Both the position numbers and the translations under genes were made by a program. Under the pieces are notes generated by a model. That model made no database searches. It saw only the letters and a list, made by a program, of their open reading frames with translations, and had not been told where the DNA came from. Shown here in pieces: positions 30,870 through 40,327 of a DNA stretch of 64,000 bases. This stretch comes from an uncultured Lachnospiraceae bacterium (GTDB lineage Bacteria; Bacillota; Clostridia; Lachnospirales; Lachnospiraceae): NCBI GenBank assembly GCA_910587295.1, contig CAJULP010000094.1:1-64000 (forward strand), in the 5' to 3' direction. Numbering within the stretch: the first letter of the stretch is position 1; each line of letters starts with the position of its first letter.

Positions 30870-33362
30870 CTATCTTTTTATTACTGTCTTGAGTAGTAGC
30901 TTCTGTGCCTTTTCCAGATATTTGATTGCCTGTTCCCGTTCTTTCAAATGATGTTTTGTATGCGCTGTTTTTCTTAATGTTATGCTCATATTTTCCAGCA
31001 TTTTAACCGTATTATTGTATTCTTTTTCAGTAAATTGCCCGCCATATACTTCAATATATAAAGGGTATAGATACATCTGCTTATATACATAAAATTTTTG
31101 CGCTTCGTTGTTGAACAGCACCGTCTTCCACTCTGTATTTGCTTTTTTCAATGTACTGTACGGCGTTCGTTCATCTTTTTCATATATAGCCCTCTCCAGA
31201 AGGAAACGCCCATATTGTACCTTAATCTGGTATGATTCATTGCCCTTTTTCTTTTCATAGTCATGAGCCAGAGCAAAATGATTCTCCGCGTATCGATATT
31301 CCTGCATAGCCATACATGCCATAGCATATTGAAGCCAAAAGAACTCATTATTTTCATAATACTTTACCTTGCTCACATCATCAAAATAGCGGAGAATCTC
31401 TTGGTGCAGTTCCTCGTTGCTCACCTCTTCGCTATAATAGGGCAGTTTCTTATAAAACAATTCGCTGATGTTAGATATGGAGATAAGCAACCTTTTTACC
31501 ATTTCCGAGTCATTGTCAAAAAGGATATCGGCATTTCGCACCATCTTTTCCATTACTTTTATGATTTCCGAATATAATTTTTCCTTGCGAACCACATAGA
31601 GAGACAATACGGAAGATTTGATTTCAATACGTCCGTCCCGAATGCTCAGCAGTTCCGCCACATCCTGATTCCGAATACAACTGATGCTGGACTGGGGAAT
31701 CTGAATCAATTCCAGTAATTGTCCATATGACAAATTCATCCCTACAATATTGTTCACAATCGCAGCCATTACCACTTCCATATTACTATTGTTTTTCCGC
31801 AGATTCTGGAATACCCGCTCCACTTTTTCCCCTATTAAACGAGACCTAAACATAAACATCACTGTGTTAGACCAGCAATTCCTGCATTTACTGTCCAACA
31901 GCTTCAAAGCCTTCGGCTCATTTAAATCTTTAAAGTCCGCCTGGTTAACATTCTGTAGTGATGCGACTATTTTTTTCTTTTCCTCGGAAGTAAAATAATT
32001 GATATCATACTCCTCGATTTCGTCAATATTTTTTCCCAAGGCATCACACAACTTGTATATGGAGTTGTTATTTATATATGTCCTACAGCTGACCACGATG
32101 CTCCAGTCACTGTTGCAGTAATATCTTATGCTCGCCAACACTTTAATATATAAGTTATAGTCTTCGATAAAAAGTACTTTTTTCCCCGGCCTTTTTTCAA
32201 TTACACGTAGTTCCTGCTCTAAATCATCGTAAAGCTGTTTAAAGTAATATACATCATACTTGTCTGAGAAAAGGCACATTAAATATTCTATAAGGCATGT
32301 CTTACCATTTCCTAGATTGGAATGGATAATTTGAACTGTAAATTCATCTTTTTCTAATGATGTCTTGATATCTTTTATTATGCTTCTTCGCACCACATAG
32401 GTGTCGTCATCCATATGCGAATATACAAGCCCCCGCTCCAAAGATCCACTTTCAAATAGACGCCAAGTGTCCATCCTACTGCCAGGATTATGCGCATAAT
32501 CCCTTGAATTGATTCTTTCAAAATTCCGAAGAACAAAATTATCCTCATCGGGAAAATAGCATTTCTTTTGATTACTAATCTGATTCGCGAATCCCTCCAG
32601 CCCAACATGGTGTACGATACCCAGAAGTTTTTTCTTGTTATCTTCCAAGACAATGGTCTTATCTGTGGCATCCGCAACACGATCTATGAATACTAGCTTA
32701 TTCCGAAAATCCGATTCGGCAAACAGCACCTGCTGAATATCCAAATCATACTTTAGAGATGTTCCGATAAATACAACGGCTCTGGCCTCTTTTAAGTCTT
32801 TCTTAAATAAACCAAATACCGGACTGTTTTTTAGGTTTTGTATCAGATAACTTCTGGTACATAGCTTAAATTCATTCTCCAGACTGTTCTTGTCCAGATT
32901 GCGGATATAGCCATTCATATGTACCACTGATTCCACACAATTAATCCTCTCTACCGTGTCGCTTAGTAGCATGGGAGTATAAATTCTGCCGACTTTCTCC
33001 CCTGCGGTTTCCAGCACATCATCATAATTTGTAGTATAAACACGTATCCATTTCTGCTGTGCGATAATCTGCTGTGAAAGAGCAAACTTCTTACAGGTAA
33101 AATTCTGCTGCAATTTCGTGATTAGTTTCTGGGCTTTAACATCAAAGTTCCGTTCATCCTTACTCCCCAGATACAAGTCTGATACACCAGAGAGATCATC
33201 GTCTTCCGGAATGCCCAACTCTCGGCACAGTTCTCTGCTAAGGCCATTGGCATCTTTCATCTTCTTGTTTAGTTGATTTGTGGCCTCCCTAGAAAAACCA
33301 GCCCCCAAAAAGAGGACTGCATTTCCGTCCAAAATATGATTTATTAATTGGTTTATTTCCAT
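30870..33362 (-). CDS. SIR2-domain STAND-type NTPase, candidate anti-phage NADase
   Basis: This 830-residue protein starts with a SIR2-like domain: VLFLGAGFSREA (NAD-binding, residues 16-27), RVYTTNYDDVLETA (107-120), VVHMNGYI with the candidate catalytic His148, and VFIGTSLKYD (197-206). A P-loop NTPase region follows, with NLGNGKTCLIEYL near 349-361, Walker B KKVLFIEDYN near 394-403, and SIVVSCRTY near 421-429, as in STAND ATPases. The C-terminal 250 residues are helical and TPR-like. The order SIR2-STAND-repeats is that of Avs5-type and related abortive-infection proteins, in which phage proteins sensed by the repeats trigger NAD depletion. It stands alone between an AAA/nuclease gene and a decayed copy of that gene's end. 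Start ATG 33362 follows GGAG. Confidence 0.85.
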   Translation of the reverse strand: MEINQLINHILDGNAVLFLGAGFSREATNQLNKKMKDANGLSRELCRELGIPEDDDLSGVSDLYLGSKDERNFDVKAQKLITKLQQNFTCKKFALSQQIIAQQKWIRVYTTNYDDVLETAGEKVGRIYTPMLLSDTVERINCVESVVHMNGYIRNLDKNSLENEFKLCTRSYLIQNLKNSPVFGLFKKDLKEARAVVFIGTSLKYDLDIQQVLFAESDFRNKLVFIDRVADATDKTIVLEDNKKKLLGIVHHVGLEGFANQISNQKKCYFPDEDNFVLRNFERINSRDYAHNPGSRMDTWRLFESGSLERGLVYSHMDDDTYVVRRSIIKDIKTSLEKDEFTVQIIHSNLGNGKTCLIEYLMCLFSDKYDVYYFKQLYDDLEQELRVIEKRPGKKVLFIEDYNLYIKVLASIRYYCNSDWSIVVSCRTYINNNSIYKLCDALGKNIDEIEEYDINYFTSEEKKKIVASLQNVNQADFKDLNEPKALKLLDSKCRNCWSNTVMFMFRSRLIGEKVERVFQNLRKNNSNMEVVMAAIVNNIVGMNLSYGQLLELIQIPQSSISCIRNQDVAELLSIRDGRIEIKSSVLSLYVVRKEKLYSEIIKVMEKMVRNADILFDNDSEMVKRLLISISNISELFYKKLPYYSEEVSNEELHQEILRYFDDVSKVKYYENNEFFWLQYAMACMAMQEYRYAENHFALAHDYEKKKGNESYQIKVQYGRFLLERAIYEKDERTPYSTLKKANTEWKTVLFNNEAQKFYVYKQMYLYPLYIEVYGGQFTEKEYNNTVKMLENMSITLRKTAHTKHHLKEREQAIKYLEKAQKLLLKTVIKR

Positions 33363-33404
33363 AATTAATGTTCTCCTTTGTTCACATCTATGGTAAAAAT
33401 GAGT

Positions 33405-33655
33405 TGCTTTTTATCAACACTTCTTTCCCCTCAAAAGCAAATCCATATTTCCAAATCCGTTCTTCAGAGATTTCCTATTTCTCCAAATCCACCTTATACC
33501 ACTGTTCCTCAATTTGTTTCTGCGCAGCATCTACAGTGTCCTCCAAAGATTTCTCTTCGCCAAAATCCTTGACTTTAAATTCTATGGTTACAGCATTATC
33601 CGTTTCGGCTGCGGCTCCATGGAGGGATTTCTCCCACTGTCAAAGTAGCTGAGCA
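33405..33655 (-). pseudogene. Decayed 3' fragment of a second AAA/PD-(D/E)XK gene
   Basis: Read on the minus strand, this DNA encodes SYFDSGRNPS, then with a deletion DNAVTIEFKVKDFGEEKSLE and GFAFEGKEVLIKS, close to the matching segments of the intact protein at 28959-30647. It contains an in-frame TAG and lacks everything upstream, so it cannot be functional. The SIR2-STAND gene starts 40 bases from its end, so that gene is bracketed by related sequences in the same orientation. Confidence 0.8.
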
Positions 33656-33973
33656 TGCAAGAATATCTGTTTCTCTAGGAGTTTCCTCATATTTTCACAA
33701 ATTCACTCTTATCAACATCAGAAACCACACCCATCGGTTCGGTGTCACCCCTGTTGTAGAATTTAGACTGCTTCCTTAAATATAAAATCTTTCCTTTCTT
33801 TCATAGTAAAACTTATTATACATGCTTCTCATATAACCCACAAGAAAATCACGTCAAATTCCCGAAATAATCATACAGCCCGCCAGACATAAGTAAGACA
33901 GAATCAGTTCGGCCTCCCTCAGTCGGACTGACTCTGTCTCATCTTAGAACATTTCCTTATCTTTCCCGTAAAC
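33656..33973. other. Gene-free stretch with a hairpin after sigK
   Basis: No intact gene is seen. On the minus strand short frames such as FYNRGDTEPMGVVSDVDKSEF suggest further decayed coding DNA. A 16-bp imperfect stem (arms 33896-33911 and 33924-33939) lies 35 bases after the sigK stop and may act as its terminator, although only a weak T-run follows. Confidence 0.45.
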
Positions 33974-34609
33974 TCACCCCTGCTCAAACTTCTCCCGAAG
34001 CTTTAAAAGTGCTTTTTTCTCAATCCTTGACACGTAACTTCTGGAAATATGGAGTGCGGCTCCAATTTCACGCTGTGTGATTTCCCTCCCCCCCAAAAGT
34101 CCGTACCGAAGGCAGATGATTTCTTTTTCCCTGTCCGTAAGCACCTGGTTGACCAGCCTTACAAGCTTTTTTGTATTTTCATACAGCTCCATCTGCTCCG
34201 TAATATCTTCCTGGTCATGTTCGATAATGTCCAAAAGGCTGATCTCATTGCCTTCCTTGTCTGTTCCGATCGGCTCAAACAGTGAAACCTCCCTGGAACT
34301 CTTCTTTTTGGAGCGGAGCAGCATCAGCAATTCATTGTCAATACATCTGGAAGCATATGTGCTAAGCTTCCCTTTTCCGGCATCAAAAGAAGATACCGCC
34401 TTGATCAGCCCGATGGTACCGATGGATATCAAGTCCTCCATATCCTCGTCAACATTCTGATACTTTTTGGCAATGTGGGCCACCAGACGCAGGTTCCTCT
34501 CTATCAGGATTTCTCTGGCCGCAGCAGCTTCGTCACCATTCCCCATTTTCAGCACCTGTATGTAGTGTGCTTCCTCCGCTGCTGATAAAGGTTGCCTGAA
34601 AGTTTTCAC
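33974..34609 (-). CDS. sigK: Sporulation sigma factor sigma-K
   Basis: The 211-residue protein has the SigK pattern: ILIERNLRLVAHIAKKYQN and EDLISIGTIGLIKAVSSFD (regions 2.1-2.2), the -10 recognition helix STYASRCIDNELLMLLR, EPIGTDKEGNEISLLDI, and a region 4 HTH (ITQREIGAALHISRSYVSRIEKKAL). It directs late mother-cell transcription in sporulation. The frame is complete; no skin-type element interrupts it. There is no obvious long pro-sequence, as in several Clostridia. Start ATG 34609. Confidence 0.88.
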   Translation of the reverse strand: MKTFRQPLSAAEEAHYIQVLKMGNGDEAAAAREILIERNLRLVAHIAKKYQNVDEDMEDLISIGTIGLIKAVSSFDAGKGKLSTYASRCIDNELLMLLRSKKKSSREVSLFEPIGTDKEGNEISLLDIIEHDQEDITEQMELYENTKKLVRLVNQVLTDREKEIICLRYGLLGGREITQREIGAALHISRSYVSRIEKKALLKLREKFEQG

Positions 34610-34705
34610 AAGGGCGCCCCCAAAGTCATTTTTATTATTCTATGACCGTTGGGTTTCTCTAGTGCCTTTCCCAAAATTTATTCTACAAAAAGTGCAAGCC
34701 CCGCG

Positions 34706-35860
34706 CTAAGATGTCAGTAAAAAGTCCGCCATCACCACGTTGCTTACATCTATACCTGATTTCGTAAGCGCGATCCGCTCCCTTCTCCCGTCAGCTCCGC
34801 ACAAATATTGCAGCAGCCCCTTCTCCACATATCCTTCCACGATCCCGGGATATACTTTCTCGATTTCTTCCCCGAACATATGATAAAATTCCCCGAAGCT
34901 GACTCCTTCTGCCATCCGAAGCCCTAAAAACATAAATTCCTCCATCTGTTCTTCCACAGAAAGCTTCTGGATTTGTTCTTTTACCGGTCCGCACTCCAGA
35001 TAAGACGCCAGATCCCTCCCATTTGAAAAACGTACATTTTCCACCATGGAAGCGGCGCCAATGCCAAACCCGGCATAATTCCCCCTTTTCCAGTAGACCT
35101 GATTATGCCTGCAGGCAAAGCCGGGCATTGCGTAATTGGATATCTCATAACGCTGATAGCCTTCCCGCTCCAGAAAATCACATGTTATTTTATACAGTTC
35201 CCGCTCCGTCTCCTCATCCGGCAGTACAGGGCGTTCCCGATAAAAGGCCGTTCCCTCTTCTATAATCAGGCTATAGGCAGAAACATGGACCGGCTTTACC
35301 TCAAGAGCCGCCACCGCCTGCAAGGTGGCAAGGCAGCTTTTTTTACTTTGCCCCGGGATTGCCGTCATTAAGTCAATGTTGATATTGCTAAATCCTGATT
35401 TAATAATCAAGTCGTATGTGCGGTAAAAATCTTCCCTATCATGGATCCTGCCAAGCAAACGGAGTTCCTCATCAACGAAAGACTGCAGGCCGATACTTAC
35501 CCGGTTTATCCCTGCATCCTTCCAGGCCGTCACTTTGTCCGCTGAAACCGTTCCGGGATTTGCCTCTATGGAAATCTCACATTCTTTTTCCAAAAGATAA
35601 TGTTCCCGAACGCTGTCCATGATCTGTGTTATCTGCCATGGAGTAAGAAGGGAAGGCGTTCCCCCGCCCAGGAAAACAGACTTTACCCTATAGTTTCCAT
35701 AACACCTGCTTTCTTCCCTGATTTCCTGCACCAGCCTTTCCGCATACCGCTCTCGCACCTGATCGGAGGCCGGGGCAGAGAGGAAATCACAGTACAGGCA
35801 CTTTTGTACACAAAAAGGAATATGGATATAGATACTTAACTCTCTTGTCCTATCCATCAT
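34706..35860 (-). CDS. hemW: HemW-like radical SAM heme chaperone
   Basis: The 384-residue protein opens with the radical SAM signature CVQKCLYCDF (CxxxCxxC) after IYIHIPF, followed by VFLGGGTPSLL and IGLQSF. The motif lacks the fourth Cys typical of true HemN oxygen-independent coproporphyrinogen dehydrogenase, and the length fits HemW. It inserts or carries heme for respiratory enzymes. The stop of lepA (TGA) overlaps the ATG at 35860, so the two are coupled, a common order in Firmicutes. ATG 35857 is also possible. Confidence 0.9.
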   Translation of the reverse strand: MMDRTRELSIYIHIPFCVQKCLYCDFLSAPASDQVRERYAERLVQEIREESRCYGNYRVKSVFLGGGTPSLLTPWQITQIMDSVREHYLLEKECEISIEANPGTVSADKVTAWKDAGINRVSIGLQSFVDEELRLLGRIHDREDFYRTYDLIIKSGFSNINIDLMTAIPGQSKKSCLATLQAVAALEVKPVHVSAYSLIIEEGTAFYRERPVLPDEETERELYKITCDFLEREGYQRYEISNYAMPGFACRHNQVYWKRGNYAGFGIGAASMVENVRFSNGRDLASYLECGPVKEQIQKLSVEEQMEEFMFLGLRMAEGVSFGEFYHMFGEEIEKVYPGIVEGYVEKGLLQYLCGADGRRERIALTKSGIDVSNVVMADFLLTS

Positions 35861-37674
35861 CAATCATCATCCAGCTTCAAAACGCTCATAAATGCCTTTT
35901 GGGGAATCTCCACACTGCCGATCTGACGCATACGCTTCTTCCCCTCCTTCTGCTTTTCCAGAAGCTTTTTCTTTCTGGTGATATCACCGCCATAACACTT
36001 GGCGAGCACGTCCTTCCGCATTGCTTTCACGGTTTCCCGGGCTATGATCTTGCCGCCTACCGCAGCCTGTATGGGGATTTCAAAGAGGTGCCTTGGAATT
36101 TCATCCTTTAATTTTTCGCACATCTTCCGCCCCCGCTCATAAGCGCTGTCCTTATGCACAATAAAAGATAAAGCGTCTACCTCTTCCTTATTGACCAAAA
36201 TGTCCAGCTTCACCAGTTCGGACTGCTCATAGCCCTTTAATTCATAATCAAAAGAAGCATAACCTCTGGAACGGGACTTCAATGCGTCAAAGAAATCATA
36301 TATGATCTCATTTAAAGGAAGCTCATATTTCAGCATCGCCCGGGCAGACTCCATATACTCCATACCCAGATATTTCCCACGCCGTTCCTGGCAAAGCTCC
36401 ATGATCGAACCGATAAATTCCGTGGTGACCATGATCTCCGCCGATACCACCGGCTCTTCCATATACTCAATGACAGAAGGATCCGGCAGGTTTGACGGAT
36501 TGGTCAGCTCTATCATTTCCCCGTCCGTTTTATAAACTCTATAGATAACCCCCGGTGCGGTTGTCACTAAATCCAGATTATACTCCCGCTCCAAACGCTC
36601 CTGAATGATTTCCAGATGGAGCAGGCCCAAAAAGCCGCAACGGAAACCAAAGCCAAGAGCTATGGATGTTTCCGGCTCATACCGCAAGGATGCGTCATTT
36701 AACTGTAATTTCTCCAGCGCATCCCGAAGATCCGGGTACTTGGCGCCGTCTGCCGGGTACACGCCGCAATATACCATGGAATTTACTTTTTTATAGCCGG
36801 GAAGCGGTTCTTGGCACGGAAAATCCACGTCCGTCACCGTATCGCCCACCGACGTATCTTTCACATTTTTAATGGAAGCGGTCAGATAACCTACCATGCC
36901 GGCCGTCAGCTCTTCACAGGGAATAAACTGTCCTGCCCCGAAGTATCCCACTTCCACCACGTCTGCCTGTGCCCCTGTTGCCATCATGCGGATCCTTGTA
37001 CCCTTTTTTACCGTGCCTTCCATGATACGGCAAAATACGATCACCCCTTTATAGGAATCATAAATAGAATCAAAGATAAGAGCCTTAAGGGGATTTTGAG
37101 CATTTCCCGAAGGAGCCGGGATTTTTTCCACGATGGCTTCTAACACGTCCTCTATCCCGATCCCGTTTTTGGCGGAAATAAGCGGTGCGTCCTGCGCCTC
37201 TAAGCCAATCACGTCCTCAATCTCGGCTTTCACCCGGTCCGGCTCCGCACTGGGCAGGTCGATCTTATTGATGACCGGGAAGACCTCCAGATTATGATCC
37301 AATGCAAGATATACATTGGCAAGGGTCTGAGCTTCAATCCCTTGTGCCGCGTCCACCACCAGGATTGCGCCGTCACAGGCCGCCAGGCTCCTGCTGACCT
37401 CATAGTTAAAATCCACATGCCCCGGCGTGTCGATCAGGTTAAAAATATATTCCTCACCATTTCTTGCCTTGTAGATCGTCCTTACCGTCTGAGCCTTGAT
37501 CGTAATGCCACGTTCTCTTTCCAGCTCCATGTTATCTAATACCTGGGCCTGCATCTCCCTGCTGGTCAGCAGCCCGGTTTTCTCTATTATCCTGTCCGCC
37601 AAAGTAGATTTCCCATGGTCGATATGGGCCACTATGCAGAAATTCCTGATTTTACTCTGATCGATCTGTGCCAT
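35860..37674 (-). CDS. lepA: Elongation factor 4 (LepA)
   Basis: The 604-residue protein is a complete translational GTPase: G1 AHIDHGKSTLADRI near residue 16, G2 RERGITIKAQTV, G3 DTPGHVDF, G4 NKIDLP, then the LepA-specific C-terminal domain with GGKIIARETVKAMRKDVLAK and YGGDITRKKKLLEKQKEGKK. It acts on stalled or mispositioned ribosomes during initiation and elongation. ATG 37674 has AGGAGG eight bases upstream. The 170-base leader between spoIIP and lepA carries a three-copy repeat (37690-37836) that could form alternative structures next to this ribosome site. Confidence 0.97.
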   Translation of the reverse strand: MAQIDQSKIRNFCIVAHIDHGKSTLADRIIEKTGLLTSREMQAQVLDNMELERERGITIKAQTVRTIYKARNGEEYIFNLIDTPGHVDFNYEVSRSLAACDGAILVVDAAQGIEAQTLANVYLALDHNLEVFPVINKIDLPSAEPDRVKAEIEDVIGLEAQDAPLISAKNGIGIEDVLEAIVEKIPAPSGNAQNPLKALIFDSIYDSYKGVIVFCRIMEGTVKKGTRIRMMATGAQADVVEVGYFGAGQFIPCEELTAGMVGYLTASIKNVKDTSVGDTVTDVDFPCQEPLPGYKKVNSMVYCGVYPADGAKYPDLRDALEKLQLNDASLRYEPETSIALGFGFRCGFLGLLHLEIIQERLEREYNLDLVTTAPGVIYRVYKTDGEMIELTNPSNLPDPSVIEYMEEPVVSAEIMVTTEFIGSIMELCQERRGKYLGMEYMESARAMLKYELPLNEIIYDFFDALKSRSRGYASFDYELKGYEQSELVKLDILVNKEEVDALSFIVHKDSAYERGRKMCEKLKDEIPRHLFEIPIQAAVGGKIIARETVKAMRKDVLAKCYGGDITRKKKLLEKQKEGKKRMRQIGSVEIPQKAFMSVLKLDDD

Positions 37675-37689
37675 GCTTGTTCCTCCTGC

Positions 37690-37836
37690 CGTTTGTTTTT
37701 CTTTTGCGGCTTTTTTACTCGCAAACCCGCGCTTATGCGCTTCTTGTCCGATTTCATCGGACGTTTGCTCATTAATGCCGCAAGAAAAACAAATGTCTGC
37801 GCCCTAAGGCACAGCCGCTTGTTTTTCTTTTGCGGC
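37690..37836 (-). repeat. Three-copy repeat (two direct, one inverted) in the lepA leader
   Basis: A 19-21-base unit containing TTTTTCTT and GCGGC occurs at 37690-37710 and 37815-37836 in the same orientation and at 37777-37795 inverted. In the leader RNA the middle arm can pair with either the first arm (just after spoIIP) or the last arm (two bases from the lepA AGGAGG). A perfect GTCCGAT-TTC-ATCGGAC hairpin (37746-37762) lies between the last two. Confidence 0.65.
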
Positions 37837-37843
37837 TACTATA

Positions 37844-39160
37844 CTATAACACACCATCCAGCACAATGGCAAGAATATGTGCAAGAGGATCGCAGGCGTT
37901 CATGATCTCTTCCACCGTGTTATTCTGGGCGCCAAGTTCGATCAGCATACTCTTTGGCTTTAGGTGGAGGTTATACCGGTACGCCTTTAAATATACCTTC
38001 CGCGCCAGCCCGGGGTAATATTCGTTTGCGGCCACCTGGGCCTGAAAAGAAAAAGCCAGATTGTCCTGAATGTGGGGGTTTTCCAGATACTCAATCTCCC
38101 CGCTTTTACGGATATAGCTTAACCCGTTAAAAAACATGAACCTTGCGGTGGGCCTTCCCTGCAGATCCATCACCAGCTTCCGATCCCCGGATACCGCATC
38201 CCTGTGCAGGTCGATGACAACCTCAATGGTAGGATTTTCCTGCAGGATCTGTTCCAGCTCCGGAAGGGAATTGGCATAAGCATCCTCCCGCACCGTATCA
38301 TAGACCCCTGCATGGTGCATTACCTGAAACCCGTATTTATCCTCCAAAAGTGCGGCAAGCTTATCCCCCGCGCCTACAATTGTCGTGGACGGGTCCCCTG
38401 CCACGGAATCTATGAAACTTTCACTTGCATGGGTATGGTAGATCAAAATCTGGGGTCCTTCTACTGTTTTATCCACAGTAAGATCCTTATCAAGAAGCTT
38501 TCCCAAATCCGCATATTCTTCTACAAGCAAAGTGGAACTGTCCACCGCATAAAAGTTGGAGATAAGCGCTTCATAATCCCAGTTCTCCGACCAGTCATAG
38601 GTATACGCCGGATAAGAAGCCTCCTGAAAAACACCTTCCACGTTCTCTGCCTGCTCAACTGGCGGTTCGGGCGATTCTTCTTCCTCTATGTTATGTAAAC
38701 TATTTTCCCGCTCCATCTCTTCTAACACACTGTTTTCTATATGAAGCGCATCCTTCCCGTAGTCCAGATTCTCTTCTTCTATATTCTTGTAATCTTCATC
38801 GATTCCTTCCTTTTGCACGATCAGTTCCGCCGTCAGTGAATCTTCCGATTCAAGTTCCACATCTGCCTGTGTCTGCGCATAATAAAAAAAGGGCAGGGCC
38901 TTTAACATGCAGGAAGCCATTTTTTCTTCCGCCGTATGCTCCGTTTCCCCTTCCTCCAAAAAAGCGGGAATCTGAAAATAAGCATTTTCCATCTGCCTGC
39001 AAAAGAAACCGCCGATCATATTTTGTTGTTCTTTCTTTTCTATGCCCATTTTACTTTTCGGGAGATTTAGCACAAAACCGCCCACACACATTACAAGAAG
39101 CAGCAAAATCACCCATTTTCTGACTTTTTGTTTCCATCCTGTCCTCTTCACCGCATGCAC
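37844..39160 (-). CDS. spoIIP: Stage II sporulation protein P
   Basis: The 438-residue protein has an N-terminal membrane anchor (WVILLLLVMCVGGFVLNL, residues about 16-33), a variable Glu-rich linker, and the SpoIIP amidase/endopeptidase domain: ILIYHTHASESFI with the metal-binding His pair, VIDLHRDAV, and MLIELGAQNNTVEEIMN with the catalytic Glu near the end. It degrades septal peptidoglycan with SpoIID during engulfment. It lies next to gpr (upstream, 65 bases), as in many Clostridia. The glutamate-rich linker (about 120-175) is longer than usual. Confidence 0.92.
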   Translation of the reverse strand: MHAVKRTGWKQKVRKWVILLLLVMCVGGFVLNLPKSKMGIEKKEQQNMIGGFFCRQMENAYFQIPAFLEEGETEHTAEEKMASCMLKALPFFYYAQTQADVELESEDSLTAELIVQKEGIDEDYKNIEEENLDYGKDALHIENSVLEEMERENSLHNIEEEESPEPPVEQAENVEGVFQEASYPAYTYDWSENWDYEALISNFYAVDSSTLLVEEYADLGKLLDKDLTVDKTVEGPQILIYHTHASESFIDSVAGDPSTTIVGAGDKLAALLEDKYGFQVMHHAGVYDTVREDAYANSLPELEQILQENPTIEVVIDLHRDAVSGDRKLVMDLQGRPTARFMFFNGLSYIRKSGEIEYLENPHIQDNLAFSFQAQVAANEYYPGLARKVYLKAYRYNLHLKPKSMLIELGAQNNTVEEIMNACDPLAHILAIVLDGVL

Positions 39161-39225
39161 CCCACTAGGGAAATATATGCTTTTTTGAGGACATTCATTC
39201 CCCTGCGGCGTGAAACATCGGTTAC

Positions 39226-40134
39226 TTATGTTTCCAACGCATCATTCAGCGCATTACAAATAATGTGGCTGATCTGCTTGATCTCATAATCCACATCTTT
39301 TCCCGTTACATACATATTATACAGTTCATCCAGCCCCGTAAACAAGTCATCCTGGATCTCCAAAGGCTCTTCTCCCGCCAGGCGCATCATCTTTTCAAAG
39401 GCATCGCTTACAATGGTTGCCGCATCCACCACCGTGGGAACGCCGATGGCAATGACGGGAACCCCCAGCGTTTCCTCCGTCAGGGCATTCCGGTGATTTC
39501 CCACTCCGGAACCGGGATGGATCCCTGCATTACTGATCTGTATGGTCCGGTTAAGCCGCCTTGTGGAGCGGGCCGCAAGCGCATCGATCACCATCACCAC
39601 GTCCGGCTTTGTCATTTCCACCACCCCCTTAATGATCTCCTGAGTTTCCATACCGGTTTTCGCCATAACGCCAGGCACAAGCGCACTGATCATATGGACT
39701 TTCTTCTGATTATAAGCCGCCCTGCCGTACTCCTTTACCATATGCCTTGTAATGGTCAGGTTATCCACCACATTAGGGCCCAGCGCATCCGCAGTCACAT
39801 CCCTGTTTCCAAGGCCCACCACGATCACTGACAGTTCCTGGTCAATTCCGGGAATGATCTGCCTAAGCTGCTTAGCAAGTTCGTCGGAAATCTCCCTGTG
39901 ATAATTTTCATCCGGCAAAGCCATGGCCGGGGCTTCCAGTGTTACATAAATTCCAATAGGCTTCCCCATCGCTTTTGATCCGTTTTTTGTCTCGATCACA
40001 ACCCTGGTGACCCTGATCTCACTTTCCTCATGATATTCCTCTTCCACATAGACACCTCTTAACGCTTCCGCATTTTCCTCCATGTTTTCCCTTGCTTCCA
40101 GCGCCAGATCTGTCCTGACCCTTATACTGCTCAT
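39226..40134 (-). CDS. gpr: Germination protease
   Basis: The 302-residue protein starts IRVRTDLALEARE, the conserved pro-sequence and cleavage region of Gpr, and carries VVGLGNRDVTADALGPNVV, ALVPGVMAKTGMET, DVVMVIDALAARS and ISNAGIHPGSGVGNHR, all hallmarks of peptidase family A25. It degrades small acid-soluble spore proteins on germination and is made in the forespore. ATG 40134 is chosen; a weak TTG lies six codons upstream. It is divergent from rpsT and followed by spoIIP. Confidence 0.95.
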   Translation of the reverse strand: MSSIRVRTDLALEARENMEENAEALRGVYVEEEYHEESEIRVTRVVIETKNGSKAMGKPIGIYVTLEAPAMALPDENYHREISDELAKQLRQIIPGIDQELSVIVVGLGNRDVTADALGPNVVDNLTITRHMVKEYGRAAYNQKKVHMISALVPGVMAKTGMETQEIIKGVVEMTKPDVVMVIDALAARSTRRLNRTIQISNAGIHPGSGVGNHRNALTEETLGVPVIAIGVPTVVDAATIVSDAFEKMMRLAGEEPLEIQDDLFTGLDELYNMYVTGKDVDYEIKQISHIICNALNDALET

Positions 40135-40207
40135 CCCGCCTCCATGCTCCAATCATTATTTTCGACATTCACACTTACATTTTTTCCAAATATTCATGAT
40201 TTATGTA

Positions 40208-40236
40208 TTGACAAAAGCTATTTTCCACTCTACAAT
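40208..40236 (+). promoter_or_regulatory. Promoter of rpsT
   Basis: TTGACA (40208-40213), a 17-base spacer and TACAAT (40231-40236) give a leader of about 85 bases before the rpsT start. Confidence 0.85.
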
Positions 40237-40327
40237 AATAGTCGTATGTTTACATTAAAACGTCCGTGTCTCCGGCTTTAATGAAACATCTCAGTGAACC
40301 GATCATTTTATACAGGAGGTGTACATC

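Noticed and set aside
33974..34609. Possible skin-type interruption of sigK
   Set aside because: The sigma-K frame is complete from region 2 through region 4.
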